Assembly: GCA_033182465.1 (NCBI GenBank) | Contig: CP137319.1 | Location: 558,001 to 622,000 of the forward strand | Direction: 5' to 3' | Length of the DNA: 64,000 bases | DNA from: Sanghuangporus weigelae | Taxonomy: Eukaryota > Basidiomycota > Agaricomycetes > Hymenochaetales > Hymenochaetaceae | Part shown: in pieces, positions 34,804 through 48,554 of the stretch | Numbering within the stretch: the first letter of the stretch is position 1 | Layout of the letters: each line of letters begins with the position of its first letter | The notes under the pieces: model-generated | The model's database searches: none | The model's input: the letters and a program-made list of their open reading frames with translations, nothing else | What the model was told of the DNA's origin: nothing | Program-made: the position numbers and the translations under genes

Positions 34804-36059
34804 TGACCAGTGACATTCACCCCAATCTCAAAACAGAGCCTAAAGGTAGTTCAGTATGAGCAGTGGAGCCATCTCGCGCTCATTCCCGTCTAACATTCTC
34901 GTGATGCGAGGATGACTTGTGAGCACAGGTCCGACGACAATGCATCAGCCTCGGCGGATAACATCCACTCGCAAAACGGACCATTCGAGGATTCAGAATG
35001 AAAACGTGGATAATAACGTTACTTGAGCGGTCCGAAAGGCTATCCATGTTCAAAGAAGTGCGCGCTCGTACATCTTTCTTCAGAATGTGCATAGCGTACC
35101 GATCTCAAGGCTTAGCAAGGTTTAGTCTGTTGAGACAAGCCTGTCAAGAAACAAGCTGCGGTTGAGGTAGAACCTTTCTTCGTAGTTACAAATGGCTAAA
35201 TGTGTATTCTAAAGACGAACGAACTTGAATGTGGCGATGGAACGTAGGTGGAACAAATAACACCAAACAACTCTATATATGCTTGCCTTGCCCGTGCCAG
35301 CAACACGTGGATCGGCTTCCACCTTGTGGCCACTCGTATGTATGCATCGCCCAGGATACATACAGAGTCGTCATAAAATGCAGACTTCACTGCCCTTACC
35401 GCCAACCGCCTGATATGTTCTTGCATAGCTCTGATGGAATTTCCTGAGATCACCGCAAGGTACGGGCACGGAGCCGCCGCATAATGTTCGGGCGCATCAG
35501 ATTTAGAATATTCCCGAAAAGGCTTCTGGTCTGGCAAAGTGTCTGTTGAGCCTGTAGAGCCTTGGGCGCAAGAGCGGCGACCACTTTTCTCACAAACTAG
35601 TCCAGACGGGCTCATGAATGCCGAATGGAGGCTACCTAGTGCGCATCTCTATTGTCGCACTGATCTCCGTTTCCTCGTATGTCCAACGTCTAGCTCGTTC
35701 TTGCGCTCATTCCTTTACTCGTTGTACTCCCTGCAAGACACGGTTTCGGTAGTTTTGGTACAAAGCAAAGGCGATCTGTCGCATCATGAACAATCATATG
35801 TTCTTTTTGATCAATTTTATCATGAAACTAGCGAGAATAGAAGTGATTTTCCTTGCCCCGCTAGGCTTGGTTGGCAATCCCGCCTGGGGCCGCCACGAGA
35901 CGACCCTTGTTCTCTCCTTCAGATCATTGCTTAGCGTGCATGTTCTGGGCGGGATCCTGCGGGAACGCGTTCCTAAATATGCAATTTACAGCGCCTCAAT
36001 GGCTGCCGAAAAAGAAGCTCGGGTCCGCTCTCTAGCAGGATGAGACACTTCCATCCTTG

Positions 36060-36140
36060 CTGGGTTTGTATAAATAGCTAGCTATATCCTTCTTGGTCTC
36101 TTACTCTTCTTCTACTTATACTTCCGCCCAACTCGAAAGT
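36060..36140 (+). promoter_or_regulatory. Laccase core promoter with TATA box
   Basis: TATAAATA at about 36069-36076 lies 65 bp before the laccase ATG, followed by a C/T-rich leader (CTTCTTGGTCTCTTACTCTTC). Confidence 0.65.
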
Positions 36141-38644
36141 ATGTTTTCGAGCATCTCGTCGGGCGCACTAGTGCTCGCAGTTCTGCAATATGTGGCGAGG
36201 ACATCTGCTGCGGATGTCAACTATGCGCTGAGCATTACCAATGAGTTTGTCGCGCCCGACGGCTTTCCTCGCTCGTAAGTTACATTTGCGTTTGACTCTG
36301 GAGCATTTTTTCTCTGACAATTCAGCGCATCGTGATAGGGTGGTTACTGCTAACGGCAGTATACCTGGTCCGCTCATTTCTGCAAACATTGACGATCGTC
36401 TCCTTGTAAGCGACTGATCTTCCTGTGCCACATGCAGATCCGCTGAGCGTGTATCTTCTGTGTAGGTCAATGTCACCAACTACTTGGAGGATCCTACTAT
36501 GCGAAGATCGACATCCATCGTGAGCTGGTCTGAACTATTTTTTCATGCGCGACTATTGATATCCTCCTTAGCACTGGCATGGGATAAACCAGAGAAAGGA
36601 TCACGCCGTATCAATGGATGGTGCAGTATCTATCACCCAATGTCCCATTGTTCCCGGACATAGTTTTATGTGAGGTCTTTAGCTGTACTTCGTAAATGAG
36701 AGCAATATTCATGTCATGGAAAGGTATAATTTCACTGTTCCCCAACAGCGCGGGACATATTGGTGAGTCAGTTCTCGCCGCGCTTCTTTTTTTTTCTTGC
36801 CTTCTCATCGCCGCATTTCATGCTTCCATAGGTATCATTCGCATCTTTCGACCCAGTACTGCGACGGCTTGACAGGCCCTCTAGTCATTTATGGTAGGAT
36901 CCGATTCTTGGCTATTGAGAACGTCGGCTCACTCATGTCCGTTAGATCCCGAAGATCCGCACAAGGACCTCTACGATGTTGATGATGGTCTGTGAAAGCT
37001 ATTTGATTCTTTACTTGTAAATCTGACGAGGTTTCCTGCAGAATCGACTGTCATAATGCTTCAGGAATGGTATCATACTGTTGCGCCATCGCATAAGACG
37101 GGACCACCGCCGTAAGTTTTTGTTGCGCTAGAACCTTAGACTCCGTTTTGACATCAAATCAAGAACACCCGATTCAACCCTCATTAATGGTCTTGGGCGC
37201 TGGAACGTAAGCCCCACTAACGAACTTGCTGTGATTCGCGCACAGGATGGGAAACGACATCGATTCCGGCTCATCAACTCTGGCTGCAACCCTTCGTACG
37301 TACCTTCCTCTCATGTTCTGTGTTGTATCTGTGCCTTATGTATTCTTCTCAAGATTCAACTTCACCATTGATGCACACAACTTTACCGTCATTGAAGCTG
37401 ATGGAACAGAAGTCGAACCCGTCACGGTAGATCAGCTACAGATCTTCGCGGGTAGGTAAATCATTTCTAGCGTACCTGCAGTCTTGCCTAATAGTTCTTG
37501 TAGGACAGAGATATTCTGTTGTTGTTACAATGGACAAACCCATCGACAACTACTGTATGTACCCTTGTCCGAGCTTTCGTTCGAACGAAGCTGACATAGT
37601 TTCATGCAGGGATCCGTGCCATTCCCAGCACGCAGGATAACTCGACAACGGCAGGCGGAATTAATTCCGCCGTCCTTCGATATGATGGTGCTCCCATAGC
37701 TGAGCCTCGCGAATGCGCTGAAGACGATGGCGCCAAGAAGCCCGTCATTTTGCAGGAAACTGACCTTCATGTGAGACTGATCGACTCATTCATCGGATCA
37801 CTTTACTGACTATTGCGCTCGGATATTTTAGCCTCTCATTGACCTCGAAGTTGTAAGTAGATTTGGATTCAGTTTATTCGACTATTTGATTAATTCTTTG
37901 ATCAGCCTGGGGAGCCTTGTCCTGGCGGTGCCGATGTCGTTCTTGATCTAACTTCTTCGATAGTCAACGGAAGCTGGATGATTAACAATGTCTCTTTCCA
38001 TGTAAGCTTGTCAACGCTTATTCTTTAGTCTACTCCTTCAGTACTCACACGGCGCCTAGGCACCAAGCATACCTGTCTTGTTACAGGTGTTGAGTGGTGT
38101 CACGGATGCAAAGGACATGCTTCCTGCTGGGTCTGTCTACGCTCTTCCTAAAAACGCCACCGTCGAGATAAACGTAAAGCAAGTGAATGATGTACGTACA
38201 TTTTGTTCATTATCTTAGTCCCTTCGAAGCTAAAGACTATTACACAGCATCCCTTCCACTTGCATGGGCACACTTTCGATGTGGTGCGCACAGCAGGGAA
38301 CTCAGAATACAACTTCAAGAATCCTATCCGACGAGACGTTGTGACACCTGGCCAAGCTAATGATACCATTACCTTCAGGTTCAGAACGGACAATCCAGGG
38401 CCGTGGATTTTCCACTGTCATATCGATTGGCACCTTGAACATGGTCTCGCTGTTGTATTTGCGGAGGATATCGATGAAATTGCGAGTAAGGACATAGTCA
38501 GCCGTAAGTACTGCTCATTGACTGTTGATGTTGTATTATGATGATGATGTCTAATTGACTTTCTGTTCAACAGCTGAATGGTCTGACCTTTGTCCTCTTT
38601 ATGACCAACTCAATCCGGACAAGCATTTCGATCTTGCTGCTTAG
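36141..38644 (+). CDS. Secreted laccase (multicopper oxidase, 514 aa)
   Basis: Eighteen exons starting at 36141 (36141-36274, 36339-36405, 36466-36519, 36572-36669 ... 38060-38191, 38248-38503, 38574-38644), summing to 1545 nt. Residues 1-23 form a signal peptide ([20 protein letters not shown], then TSA) before [11 protein letters not shown]. All four copper signatures are present: [17 protein letters not shown] and QCPI (L1), [16 protein letters not shown] (L2), HPFHLHGH (L3), and [19 protein letters not shown] (L4), giving ten His and one Cys ligands. The residue ten after the T1 Cys is Leu, which in this family usually gives an intermediate redox potential. L4 has His in LEHGL where many homologues have Ala. 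Laccases oxidise phenols with reduction of oxygen to water, outside the cell, in lignin or pigment metabolism. Several N-glycosylation sites (NVTN, NFT) are visible. Intact; no neighbouring paralogue. Confidence 0.97.
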
Positions 38645-40636
38645 AAGCAACTTTGGAGACAATTCAAAACGTGTTGACGATTCCACGTTATCATAATTAA
38701 TTAGGACTCTCGGAACTATCGGTTCACTTGGTTTTTCTAATCCTTTCTTCCTCTGCTCTGAATTATTTGCTTTTCACGGACACTTACTATTTCGGACAAT
38801 TGCTACCATTAGCATGAAGGGACACTTAGACGGTTACTCCTTCTCAACGCACGGACCTTCACGACTAAGTTATTGCTTTCGTACATCCTTTACGACCTCT
38901 AGTGGTAACCTAGTCCATTCGTTAACTTCTTCTGTAGAGTAGTTCATATAGTCAACCCTAATCCAGTAAACATCTGACTATGGAACCCCATATCGTGCCA
39001 AATGAAGTGTTCGTTCGTTTGATGCCGCGGTTACCCGGCATCTCGAGAAGCGTAAGTGGAATATGAGCTTCGGGCAATGTTTCCTACCGATCTCTCCTCC
39101 CACATACACCGGACCCGACGCATTAAAAAATCCGAAAACCTGATTTACTACAGCTTCAATCCTAAGAGTTCCCACCGTTGCTTCGTCTTTATCAGGCTCT
39201 GTCTTTCTTCTTTCTCTTGCAACTTGCATGTGATTGCTCCAGTCCAGCTCGGTTTCCTTAGTTTCCCTGATAGGAATTACTTCATCCCGATTCTTTATAA
39301 TTGGATATTTCTGTTTGGTGCAGGATATAGATACCTTTCAGTATATGAGACTCGAATTCAACATATGCATGATCAAGCTTTCAATATACTTAATGAATGA
39401 ACACAAGACTCTATCCTTATCTATTCATCAATGAAATTTACTTGAGGAGTGGGAAGGACGTACGTATACATATGTATTGTGACCTCAAAGCAAATCCTGA
39501 GTCATTGCGTCTACCCGAGATGTCCGGCCAAAGAATACACGAAGAGGCTTCTGGGGAGAGATGTTCTTCTATTTTTACCCATCCACTAAGTATAATGCGG
39601 GAGGGCGGATACCGGAAGAAGCAGGAAAGAGGGGCGTGTGATTACTTGTTCGCGTATCGGGTATTCCACGCTTTGGTATCTGGATATATCTTTTGAGTTT
39701 AGACTTCAGGGGGTCTCGCGACTCAGCATCACCTGTCCTTTTTAAGAATGGGGAGAACTTCTCTTCTCCGCGAGCGATCATGCGTGTCAGCGAATAGTGA
39801 AATGCTGTAATGAATTATTAGTAAACATGATTGATGTGTAGATTAGTTATCGCCCTTGAGCTACAGGTCGACGAGCAGATGCTGATATAGTCGAAGAGTC
39901 TGGAAGTCATGTACTGCATCGATAAGCATGAGTTGAAGCGGTAGGCGAATATACAGATGGATTTCATGATGGTGGCGCACCAAAGATAGACCATGTCCGA
40001 ACGTGACTGAGTTATATTTAACGATGGCAAACGGAGGTAAGAGAGGGTACACTTGATATAGATTAGAACAAAAAGAAGTCCCAAATGAGAATTAGCCGAA
40101 ATGAAAAAAGCAAGGCGGTAATGAGGCATCTTTTAAATGATCGGGTCCGGTGGGGGAAGGGGGAAGCAGATGATATACGCAATGTAGGCAATACAAACTG
40201 AACGGTACACGTATATAAATACAACAAGATATGATCTCTAAACTTTTACCGTAAAGATTCATTCATGAGAGATAAATGGAACAGGGACTTAGATCATGCG
40301 GGGCAAATTCAAAGACGAGGGGGAAGGGGGGAAACACCAATCAACAAGACAGCATTGGCCAAAACAAAAACAACAAAGACGACTTGTGGGACGGGAGAAC
40401 GGGGGAAAGCAGAAAGCAGTGCAACAAGGTGTAACAACACAAGATAAGGAAAGAAGAATACATATCGTCAAGAATAGGAGAATTCGTAGACCATGCGGGA
40501 CATGAGATGCGAGAAGCCGATGCTGAGAGCAATGTTGTCGTCTACGCTGACGAATCGCTCCACGAAAGGAGAGAAGGGAATCAAAGAGAACTGAAGTGGC
40601 CACCACTACCACTGCGTTGGGCTATTGGGTGGATGC
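38645..40636. other. Convergent intergenic region, 2 kb
   Basis: 3' flanks of laccase (+) and the oligopeptide transporter (-). A/T-rich, with only short non-protein-like frames. Confidence 0.4.
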
Positions 40637-43600
40637 TCAGTGTGCGTTCATGTGAGTGGTTGAAGCAACGAACCCGAAGGTAAACCCATCTACTAGCTTG
40701 CGGCTTCCTAGAGAGTTCCAATCGGCTGTGTTCTTGTACACGGTATTCCCCCACCACTGTTGTATCGTGTGCAATCCGATGTTGTTGTTATCGGGGAACT
40801 CGAGGCTGCACCGATATAAGTTAGCACTTCGCCTAATTGAATTGCTTACGAAAACTTACATGAAGAAAATGAGCAATGACCCTAATGCCACACTAGAGTC
40901 TAGAGCGGCCGATAGCACATCTGTACAGAATCATGAACACTCCACATCGCCTCAGGAGAAGAAAAAGATGATCTTACAGTTGTATTTTGCCCACCACGAG
41001 AAATGACGTCGTCGAACGAGATACTGAAAAATGAACCCGACGATTGCCCATGGAACATAGTTCACAGCTGTCGCCGGAGGGATCAAATTGGTACCACCGA
41101 GGATCAGAGGTACACTGTTCAAAAACAAATGTGATGAGCTGAGGTAGATCGACTAACAACCCGATGACAACTCACTTGATATAGCGGAGGAATCGATTGG
41201 GGAACCGCTTTAAGAGCAAATATGTAATTACCGGAAGTACGGCGCCGATAATAAAGAAAAACATCAGGGCTAGAAAGTTTGTTAGACGTCTCAAGGTCAC
41301 AACAGGAGTAAAGACATTCATACGGCTAAAAGCTCGTGAGATCGGAAATCATGCTAGGTCTGCGAGTTAGACTCACTAGTAAGTTTGACCTTTCGAGAAC
41401 TGATTCGAAGGCCCTATTACGCCCCAAATGATGCTGGCTGTATAGAATACCTCTGTGTCCGGGCAGATAAAGCGGTCAACCTTGTCAAAAGCGCTTGCTT
41501 AGTTTTAATGAGGGAAAGTGTAGTTCATTCATGGACAAACCTGATTTGGACTGCACATATCGGCTGCCGAGCATGTTTCGTTAAGAGAGAAATAACAGGG
41601 ATAAATAGAATACTTACGAATATTCGAAAACATCCAGGACTGAACACCCAGATTTACCGTCCCAGCAATAAGGGACCCGACTATCTGGCACCAAAACATT
41701 GGCCTTGGCGGAATCTTCATGTAGTGGCCCAATTTGAAGTCTGAGGTGAACTTCAGCGCTTGAGTTACCCCGATGTACGCGTATGTCTGTGGTCGGTAAT
41801 GTCCAATATTGTGAATTTAGGCCACGAAGTGTGTCGGACTGAAAGAACCGACCTTGAAAAGCATCATTGCTACCGGCTTTCCAGGCAGTGCATACCCGAC
41901 GACAAGCTCAGCGATCACGTTAAGAGCAATTTGCTGGTTTGTGATAGCCTGTATAATGCCCACGGGAATGACATATACGAATGCTGATCTAGTGTTAGTA
42001 GTTATTCTTTGCGCTGAGCCTATAATCGACTACCTATGAACAGTGCCAAACAAAGAGCCCAGACTGGCATTTGCGTTGGCCATACTTCGATAGAGATGAT
42101 TCCAAAAGTAAACGTCATTACTAAAAATTACATTAGACGTCCGAGTGCATCAGAATTGTGTCAGCAACTTACGGAAAATTACCAAATACCAATAGTCGGG
42201 CACTAGACTAACGCATCAGCCTGACGGGCATTCCGGATAGAGAAGATGTTTATTACCTTGTTGGTACACCGACATGAGCCTTGCATGGATATCCGGCCGT
42301 TCGCCAATACCGCCCTTAACTCTCGTCGAAATAGACTTGCGCAGGTACAATATCGTGTGAACAATAGTCGCGGAGATACTGGCAAAACTAAGCCCGTATG
42401 ACACCGCAAACGCAGTTCTGGACCGGATGTATCGGGCTAAGCATTTCGTTTTGACAGCTGATGAGAGACTGTCATAGACTTACGGGAGATAAAGCGGACT
42501 GTAGCTATGATACGCGTCGACGTCCAAGGTGTTTTCAGGAGTAAGGATCCTCGAAACGTTGTATACCATTCCTCGGTTGTCGTAGGACAGCCTCGACATT
42601 ATACTGAGTTTTACGTTATAATTCAGGTAAGTTTACCGAAGGGCGTGCGACTCACGGCATATATTGGCTGTTCCAAGAATTCTTGTACTGAAAGCCTCTT
42701 CATCAGTATCGTCCATATGCGAACGCAAGGAGAAAAACTCCTTACATATAAAATAGGAGTCAAGATCCCTATAAAATAAGGACAAAATTAGCGTTTCAAA
42801 CTACTGGATCCTAGACGAGGAACGCCTACAGAAGAATAAGATGAACCCGATCCCAACGTTCGCGGCGGCCCACCCTGAGAAGATTCGTATCAACGTTCAT
42901 CTTGGTCCAGACCCTCGAAGTCTGCGAATACTTACAAGGAGTTGCTAGGCTTTAGCATCAAGGTTCAATGTCAGATATTAGTAGCAACCCTGTGGTAGTG
43001 TTGTTACTTACGGACTCGAAATATACGCAATCTGCGCCCAGTCGAATGTGAGGACTGACATCCTTAAAGAGTAATGTTGCTTCAGGTGTGCCATGTGGAC
43101 GAGCATGAGAACAAAGAAACTTACCCCATACCACTGGCGTAGCCGAACATTTGTTTAAGAGACTTTATTAAGTCAGCAAAAGACAAAAACATTGCGTCCC
43201 GTGAGAAATGAGTCTCACCACTGCAACGAGCATCAGTAAGCAAGACGGAATCTATACGCCTCAAGGCAGTTTCCCGCGCAGACTTGGCCCACGTAACAGA
43301 TAGGAGTACTCACAGTTGTTGGGGGCGATCCAGCACACCCACGAGAACATTGACAGTGCTGTGAAGAGGTACCCAGGGAAGAAATCTTCGGGGATTTGAC
43401 GAAGGATGAGCATCGGCATTCGGCACGACGTGAGTTGGCCGCAGCACTCCACGCAGATGGGGAGATACTCACAGTAGGCAGTTCCAGCGAGCAAGCAGAC
43501 GGTGAAGAACTTTTCTCGTGACCAACCTCCACGACTCCCCATCCCAATGTACTCTTGAGAATGGAGCGTGTTAAAAAGAGCACAGCTGACCAGGTTAGCG

Positions 43601-44743
43601 GGCCATACTTAGGTTATGCGAGTAAGATAACGATGCTTAGTGGTTGATGCTAATGTTGAGAATTAAGAGACATACTCATGGATGGGGGAGCGACAAGGAA
43701 TCGTCTCGAGATACCTCCGATCGAAAAGCCAATAAGCTGCGTGGACATGACCAGCATCCATTGATATGAGAAGTTATATTGCTGCCCATAATAGACCCGT
43801 TGAACAGCGATGATTTCCGTCTGTCATTAAGGGCAAAAATTGGCATCAGAATCAATTGAAAGTCGGGAGAACAGTCACATACAGCATATGCAGATCTTCC
43901 GCCGACGGAAGCCATTATGGTAACGATAACATGCTCCTTCATGGTGAAGGGACCTGGATTCAATGAGACGCCGAAGATCTTCTTTTGAGGAACTATTCGA
44001 GCCCATAAACGGCCGACAGGATAGGATAGGAGGACAGCGACAAGCTGATCGATCAGAAGATAGTGAGCTTAGAACGGGAAAGACTATAATGGCCACTGAC
44101 ATTACTAAGGGCTACCGTCGGCCAGCGAAATTGCATGAACTGATTCACTCCGGGAAACAGTACAGCACAGAAGATCCCCATTACCCAAGCCCGTAGTGTA
44201 CTATTGCGAGGAGCACGAGTAACATGGTTAGATCTACTTTCTGTCAGGCAATCGATTTGCAATTACTTACCTCGCAGGCATCTCTGGATCATCGACATTT
44301 GACACCGCACATCGCACCTCCGGGTAAGGCGAATCATCCTCTATTTGGCCCGCGTCATCCTCCAGATTGGGGTCGTCGAAATACTCGAAGGAGTCAGTCG
44401 AAACGACATTCTAACAATACGTTTAGGAAGAATTGATAAGCACATTTCCGATATCTAGTCGAAAGTTACGACATACAGAGCCCATCGTCATCTGCTGATG
44501 CGGCGGTATTCGCTCATGAATGACAACGCCTCCTGGATTAGTTTCCAGGTCAATCTGGTCGAGCTTGATATCCACGGTTGAAAAGTCAACGTCGGAGGCT
44601 TGCTTCTTCTCGGTCGAGTCCCCTGAAGTGCGCGACGTCCTTATAAGACGCAGGAAGAGAAATTCAATCTTTGAGATCAAACGAAAGGAAGAGAGACCAG
44701 AGAAGAAAACTCACGTCTCGTAGAGACGTCGAAATAGCGCCAT
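40637..44743 (-). CDS. OPT-family oligopeptide transporter
   Basis: A long minus-strand gene, start MALFRRLYE at 44743, stop TGA at 40639-40637, broken by about fifteen or more short introns. Recognisable pieces in order: VDIKLDQIDLETNPGGVVIH (cytosolic), STLRAWVMGIFCAVLFPGVN and QFRWPTVALSN, IFGVSLNPGPFTMKEHVIVT (the NPG motif), YNFSYQWMLVMSTQLIGFSI, SREKFFTVCLLAGTAY, MSVLTFDWAQIAYIS, NYVPWAIVGFIFQYLVRRRH with FSWWAKYN, ALDSSVALGSLLIFFM, and NIGLHTIQQWWGNTVYKNTA. These are diagnostic of the fungal OPT1/ISP4 group, plasma-membrane proton-coupled importers of tetra/pentapeptides or glutathione with 12-16 helices. I did not fix every exon border between 41,200 and 43,200, but no stop interrupts the readable pieces. 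The C-terminus ends KLVDGFTFG plus about ten residues. It probably feeds on peptides released by secreted proteases; no such gene is adjacent. Confidence 0.9.
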
Positions 44744-46200
44744 GATGAAATGGGACCGCGCAAGTGAGTCTTATGCACGAACGAGGATATACACACGTCC
44801 CAAATATCAGGCTCCGCTTCTTCTCTAATCTTTTCTCAGGAGGAGTAGTGAACTGAATTGGCGAGGTAGCGCGAGGAACAGAGATGGCGCGAAAGTTCTA
44901 GGAAGAGAAGGAGGGAGAGGGGTTGCGGGCTGAGGCGATAAGCAACTATTTAAACAGGAAAAAAGGAAGGAAAAGAGAAAAGAAGGAGAAGAAGAGAGCG
45001 ACGTTGTAAGTAGTACAGTAAGCCTCAGGCATGAGAATTAGATGCTCGTCCAGAATCTGGCGGCGATGTCGCTGATCATTGCCCGGAATTGGTATGCCAC
45101 GTGACTTCTCGTTTAGATCTCAACTTATCGCCAGTCTCGACGACAAATGGTTAATCCTGCCGCTCTCCCATGTGCCTCCAACAGATAGGTATCATCATTT
45201 CATATCAAGCCAGACAAATTCCTGCTACTTCTTGCTCTACCATACGGAGTCTGCTATGCAAAACTGCTTAGTAACCGGACTTCAAGTCTCCATCTCTTGT
45301 CTGACAGCCCGTGTGTTTTCGATATCCACTTCCTCACGGTCTTTCGGACTTGCCATGTTTTCAGGCAAGTTCTGTTGAAACACTCCAGAAATTCCACCTT
45401 GGATGGATTTTTAAGTGATAAACACACCGTGGTACCTTCCCCCCTCGGACTTTGTCTTGCAGACTTGCGGGACCGACTCAGGGAAGCCACATTAGCATCT
45501 GATTTGCTCGCTCTTCCAAAGAAGCTCCTTGATTAATTAGGAGTTATCTCCATCGTGCATGTCTGGGACATTCCCATGCCCTGCTCAAACGATTATGAGA
45601 GAACTTAATATTAATGTCAACGTCTACAGCCGCTTACCGGACATCTCAAATATCATTTGTTGGGAATTAGCTGTGATTCATTCATCAGCACTGCTCACAT
45701 TCAATACGTATATCACTATACCTCCAAAGAAAATCGGTGTTGTCTGCGGGATCAGGCACCAAAACATGGAGGAAGAAAATTACCACGCGTGCGAAGTCTG
45801 ATGGTTTTCTCATCTTGATCACTCATAGTTCAGAAACCAATTAGAAGGTCTTTTCTGACACGCCATATTCGCATGGAATGATAACGGATACTTGCCGCGG
45901 GAGCATGTCGTTTCGTAAAACATATTGGATCATAAAGTCTCTGCGTGCCGCCGGTAGCTCCGATGCTGCTCGGAGGAGCAGCCATTTGCCCTTGAGATGC
46001 CACAGATACGAGACACCCTGGCCCTCCTCACAAAGAAGAGAGTCGAATCCTGCAGCATCACAGAACTAAGCATCCGGTCCAAATGTCCTCATAGAACAAG
46101 TATGCTACAGTGTGTACAGATGGTAAATCAATTGCAGTTATGAAAAGACTGAAAGGAAAAGAGAAGTAAGGAAAACGATTGAAGTATCAGTAGACACCCA
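44744..46200. other. Intergenic, 1.5 kb
   Basis: OPT promoter (C/T-rich leader near 44830-44990) and the Apn2 3' flank. A plus-strand frame at about 45297-45536 ends in a moderately protein-like helix (CLADLRDRLREATLASDLLA). It could be a decayed exon, but nothing supports a gene around it. Confidence 0.35.
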
Positions 46201-48554
46201 TCACTCATGTCCATTCCTCTTCGACTCCGCCTCGCGAAGGGCATCCCTCTTCACTTCACTACTCCACTTGAAGAAGTTACATCGATACTGCGGGTCCACT
46301 TCCTCACGCAGTCGTTTGTCTCTACCTGCGTCGTAGCCAGGTCCAACAGGTCTACAAACAACAGCCATAAGCTAAAATTACGAGACTTGAGATCGAGACA
46401 GAGACTCCATCTGCGTACCTCGCACAAATGAAGAACGCCTTCCCCTTATTCGGACCGGGTTTATTCACTCTAAACTCCCGCGCAGGCTCGCCGTGGACGG
46501 AACACTTGGGAGGTTCGACGCGCGCAAAGAGCGTTGACCACGAATGTGAGTTGTTCTTCTTTCCTTTGTCTTTGTCTTTGTCTTTATGTCTATCTGATTG
46601 CGAGGAACCTTGTGTTGAAAGGGACGGTGAGGACTGAGGGATCGGTGATGATGACGGACGAAGCAAAACATCGTCGGAGTCGTGAAGGAGTGCGTCCACG
46701 TCGATGATTTCTGATTTTTGCCTTGATTGTGATTGCGAGTCCGTTGAAGCCTTGCGATCCACTTCGTCTATATCGGGCAGACTCTGAGAGGATGGCGGAC
46801 CTGCGAAGAATGAAGAAAGTTTTGTCTGTGCAGCTGTAGGATCTTTCGACCTTTTACTCGGAGTAAGGCCATTCTTCGTCTTCGTCTTCTTTGAGGTCTG
46901 AGCAGGGTAATTACTGTCCGCCTGCATCTTCTTACGTTTTAGTGGCGGCTCCAGTTGTGATGGAGGTTTCCCAACGCTTGCCGGATCACCTGACAGCGTC
47001 GTCGTCTTGGGAGAGGACGTGGCTGTCAGGTTTGACGGAAAGGAGGAAGTTGGTGATTGTGTCTTCTCGCATGCAATAGGAGAGGTTATAGCCCGGTCGG
47101 AATCTCCGTTCGGTGCTTCCGGCGGTTGAGACATGTCTGCCTGGGAAGGCGTACGCGAAGTAACAGATGAGACTGAGGTATCCTGGGCGATAGTAATTGA
47201 TACACCCGTAGTCTTCTTCTCGACAGGCCTTGCAACAGCAGTGCCTTTCTTCCCGAAGAAACTAGACAATAACTTCTGCTTCCTGGAGTGCTCTGGCCAA
47301 TATTTCGTAGCAAGTCTTGGTGGATCGCGTTTCTCGCTGCCCATCTTCATCATGTTTCTCAGATATAATGCTCGACCGTCTTCGTCTGTTATTTGATCAT
47401 GGAGATCTATGTAGACGGGACAGTGATCCGAGCCTTTTACCTGAGGCTGAATGTCACCGTGCTTAAACCACGGGAGGAGACCTTTGGTAAGGAGGAAATA
47501 GTCTATACGGGTACCATAGTTAGTCCTGCGAGCCTCAATTTTCTGGTTCCAACCTGCAATAGCATTTTACATTTGCATCAATGGTAGAGTTGTCACTACG
47601 TCCTCAATGTACTTACAAGTAAACATGCCCTTCCTATCCGGCCAACAGTTTCGGACGACATCGACCATAGGACCGATAGGGTGAAGCCACTCATGAAACC
47701 ACTTCCGAGCTGGATGTACCCAAAACTCTTCCTTGTTACTGGGAAGTTCACCGTCACAGTGGTCGATAGGAGCAGCACAGACGTTAATATCTCCAACGAC
47801 TATTACCTCGCGCTTATCGACTTCAACTAGCAGTCTTACGCGTTCCTGAAGCAGTAGATGGAAGTTCATCTTATACGGAAGTCGCGAGTCGGAGGTTTCG
47901 TTAGGACAATAGACGTTTATAAGGACGAAGAGACCAAAATCAGTCATGATTGCTCGGCCCTCCTTATCTAGCTCCAACAGATCGTTATGAGAGTTGGTCG
48001 CCTCGTCATCCATGAGCTCCAACTCGTGAGCCAGAGGTAGCCTTTGAGATATACGTTCTTCTGGTGATAAAGGAGGCTTCAGCCCACATTGTAAGCGTCC
48101 CGAAAGACCATCCTCGGCTTTAAGCGGGACAGCAACGGAAGACTTAGTGTAAACGCAGACACCGCTGTATCCGCCTTTCACGGTGGGTAAAGAGAAGAAT
48201 GCATCGTATGATTCGGGAAGAGCGATGCTTTTGTCTATGCTCTGACGCGTAGTCTTTACCTCTGGATGTCAACGTCAACCCAGAGCAAGACATAGGACGG
48301 AACAAAAATCGTGCACCTTGAAAGCAAATAATATCCGCACCTAGCTCATTGAGGATATTTTCTCCAGTCTTGAGTGCATTCCATCTAGAAGTAAATAACA
48401 CGTTCACTATTGCAAACTTTTAGATAACTTGAGCAAGACGCGTACGGGTGATATAAAGGGAGAGTGCGAATTCCATTCTGTATCATTCAATGAGTCAGGA
48501 AGGGAAAATAGGAAGCACTCCCTTGCTTACTATATTCCATGTGAGCAGCCTCAT
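46201..48554 (-). CDS. APN2: DNA-(apurinic/apyrimidinic) lyase/endonuclease 2, Apn2 type (684 aa)
   Basis: Six exons: 48554-48531, 48477-48446, 48384-48317, 48261-47617, 47553-46419 and 46351-46201, totalling 2055 nt. The exonuclease III-like domain covers about residues 1-340: MRLLTWNI-NGIR (catalytic Asn), IICFQEVKTTR (metal-binding Glu), VKGGYSGVCVYTK, LINVYCPNE, VVGDINVCAAPIDHCD (Asp/Asn pair), RIDYFLL, and GSDHCPVYIDL (catalytic Asp-His). A long Ser/Lys-rich linker follows, with a possible PCNA-binding motif (QTKLSSFF) and a similar QKLLSSFFGKK. At the C-terminus is a zf-GRF domain, CSVHGEPAREFRVNKPGPNK then GKAFFICAR...CNFFKW. Apn2 cleaves DNA at abasic sites and trims damaged 3' ends in base-excision repair, in the nucleus. 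The gene looks complete and divergent from mS29. Confidence 0.95.

Larger units (their letters stand above)
32209..36140. other. 3.9 kb gene-poor region with decayed repeats, ending in the laccase promoter
   Basis: No recognisable gene. It contains a 264-bp-period degenerate duplication (33311-33728), a 94-bp tandem duplication (34616-34803), and a long minus-strand open frame (34097-34816) with no family features. The last 80 bp is the laccase core promoter. Confidence 0.4.
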
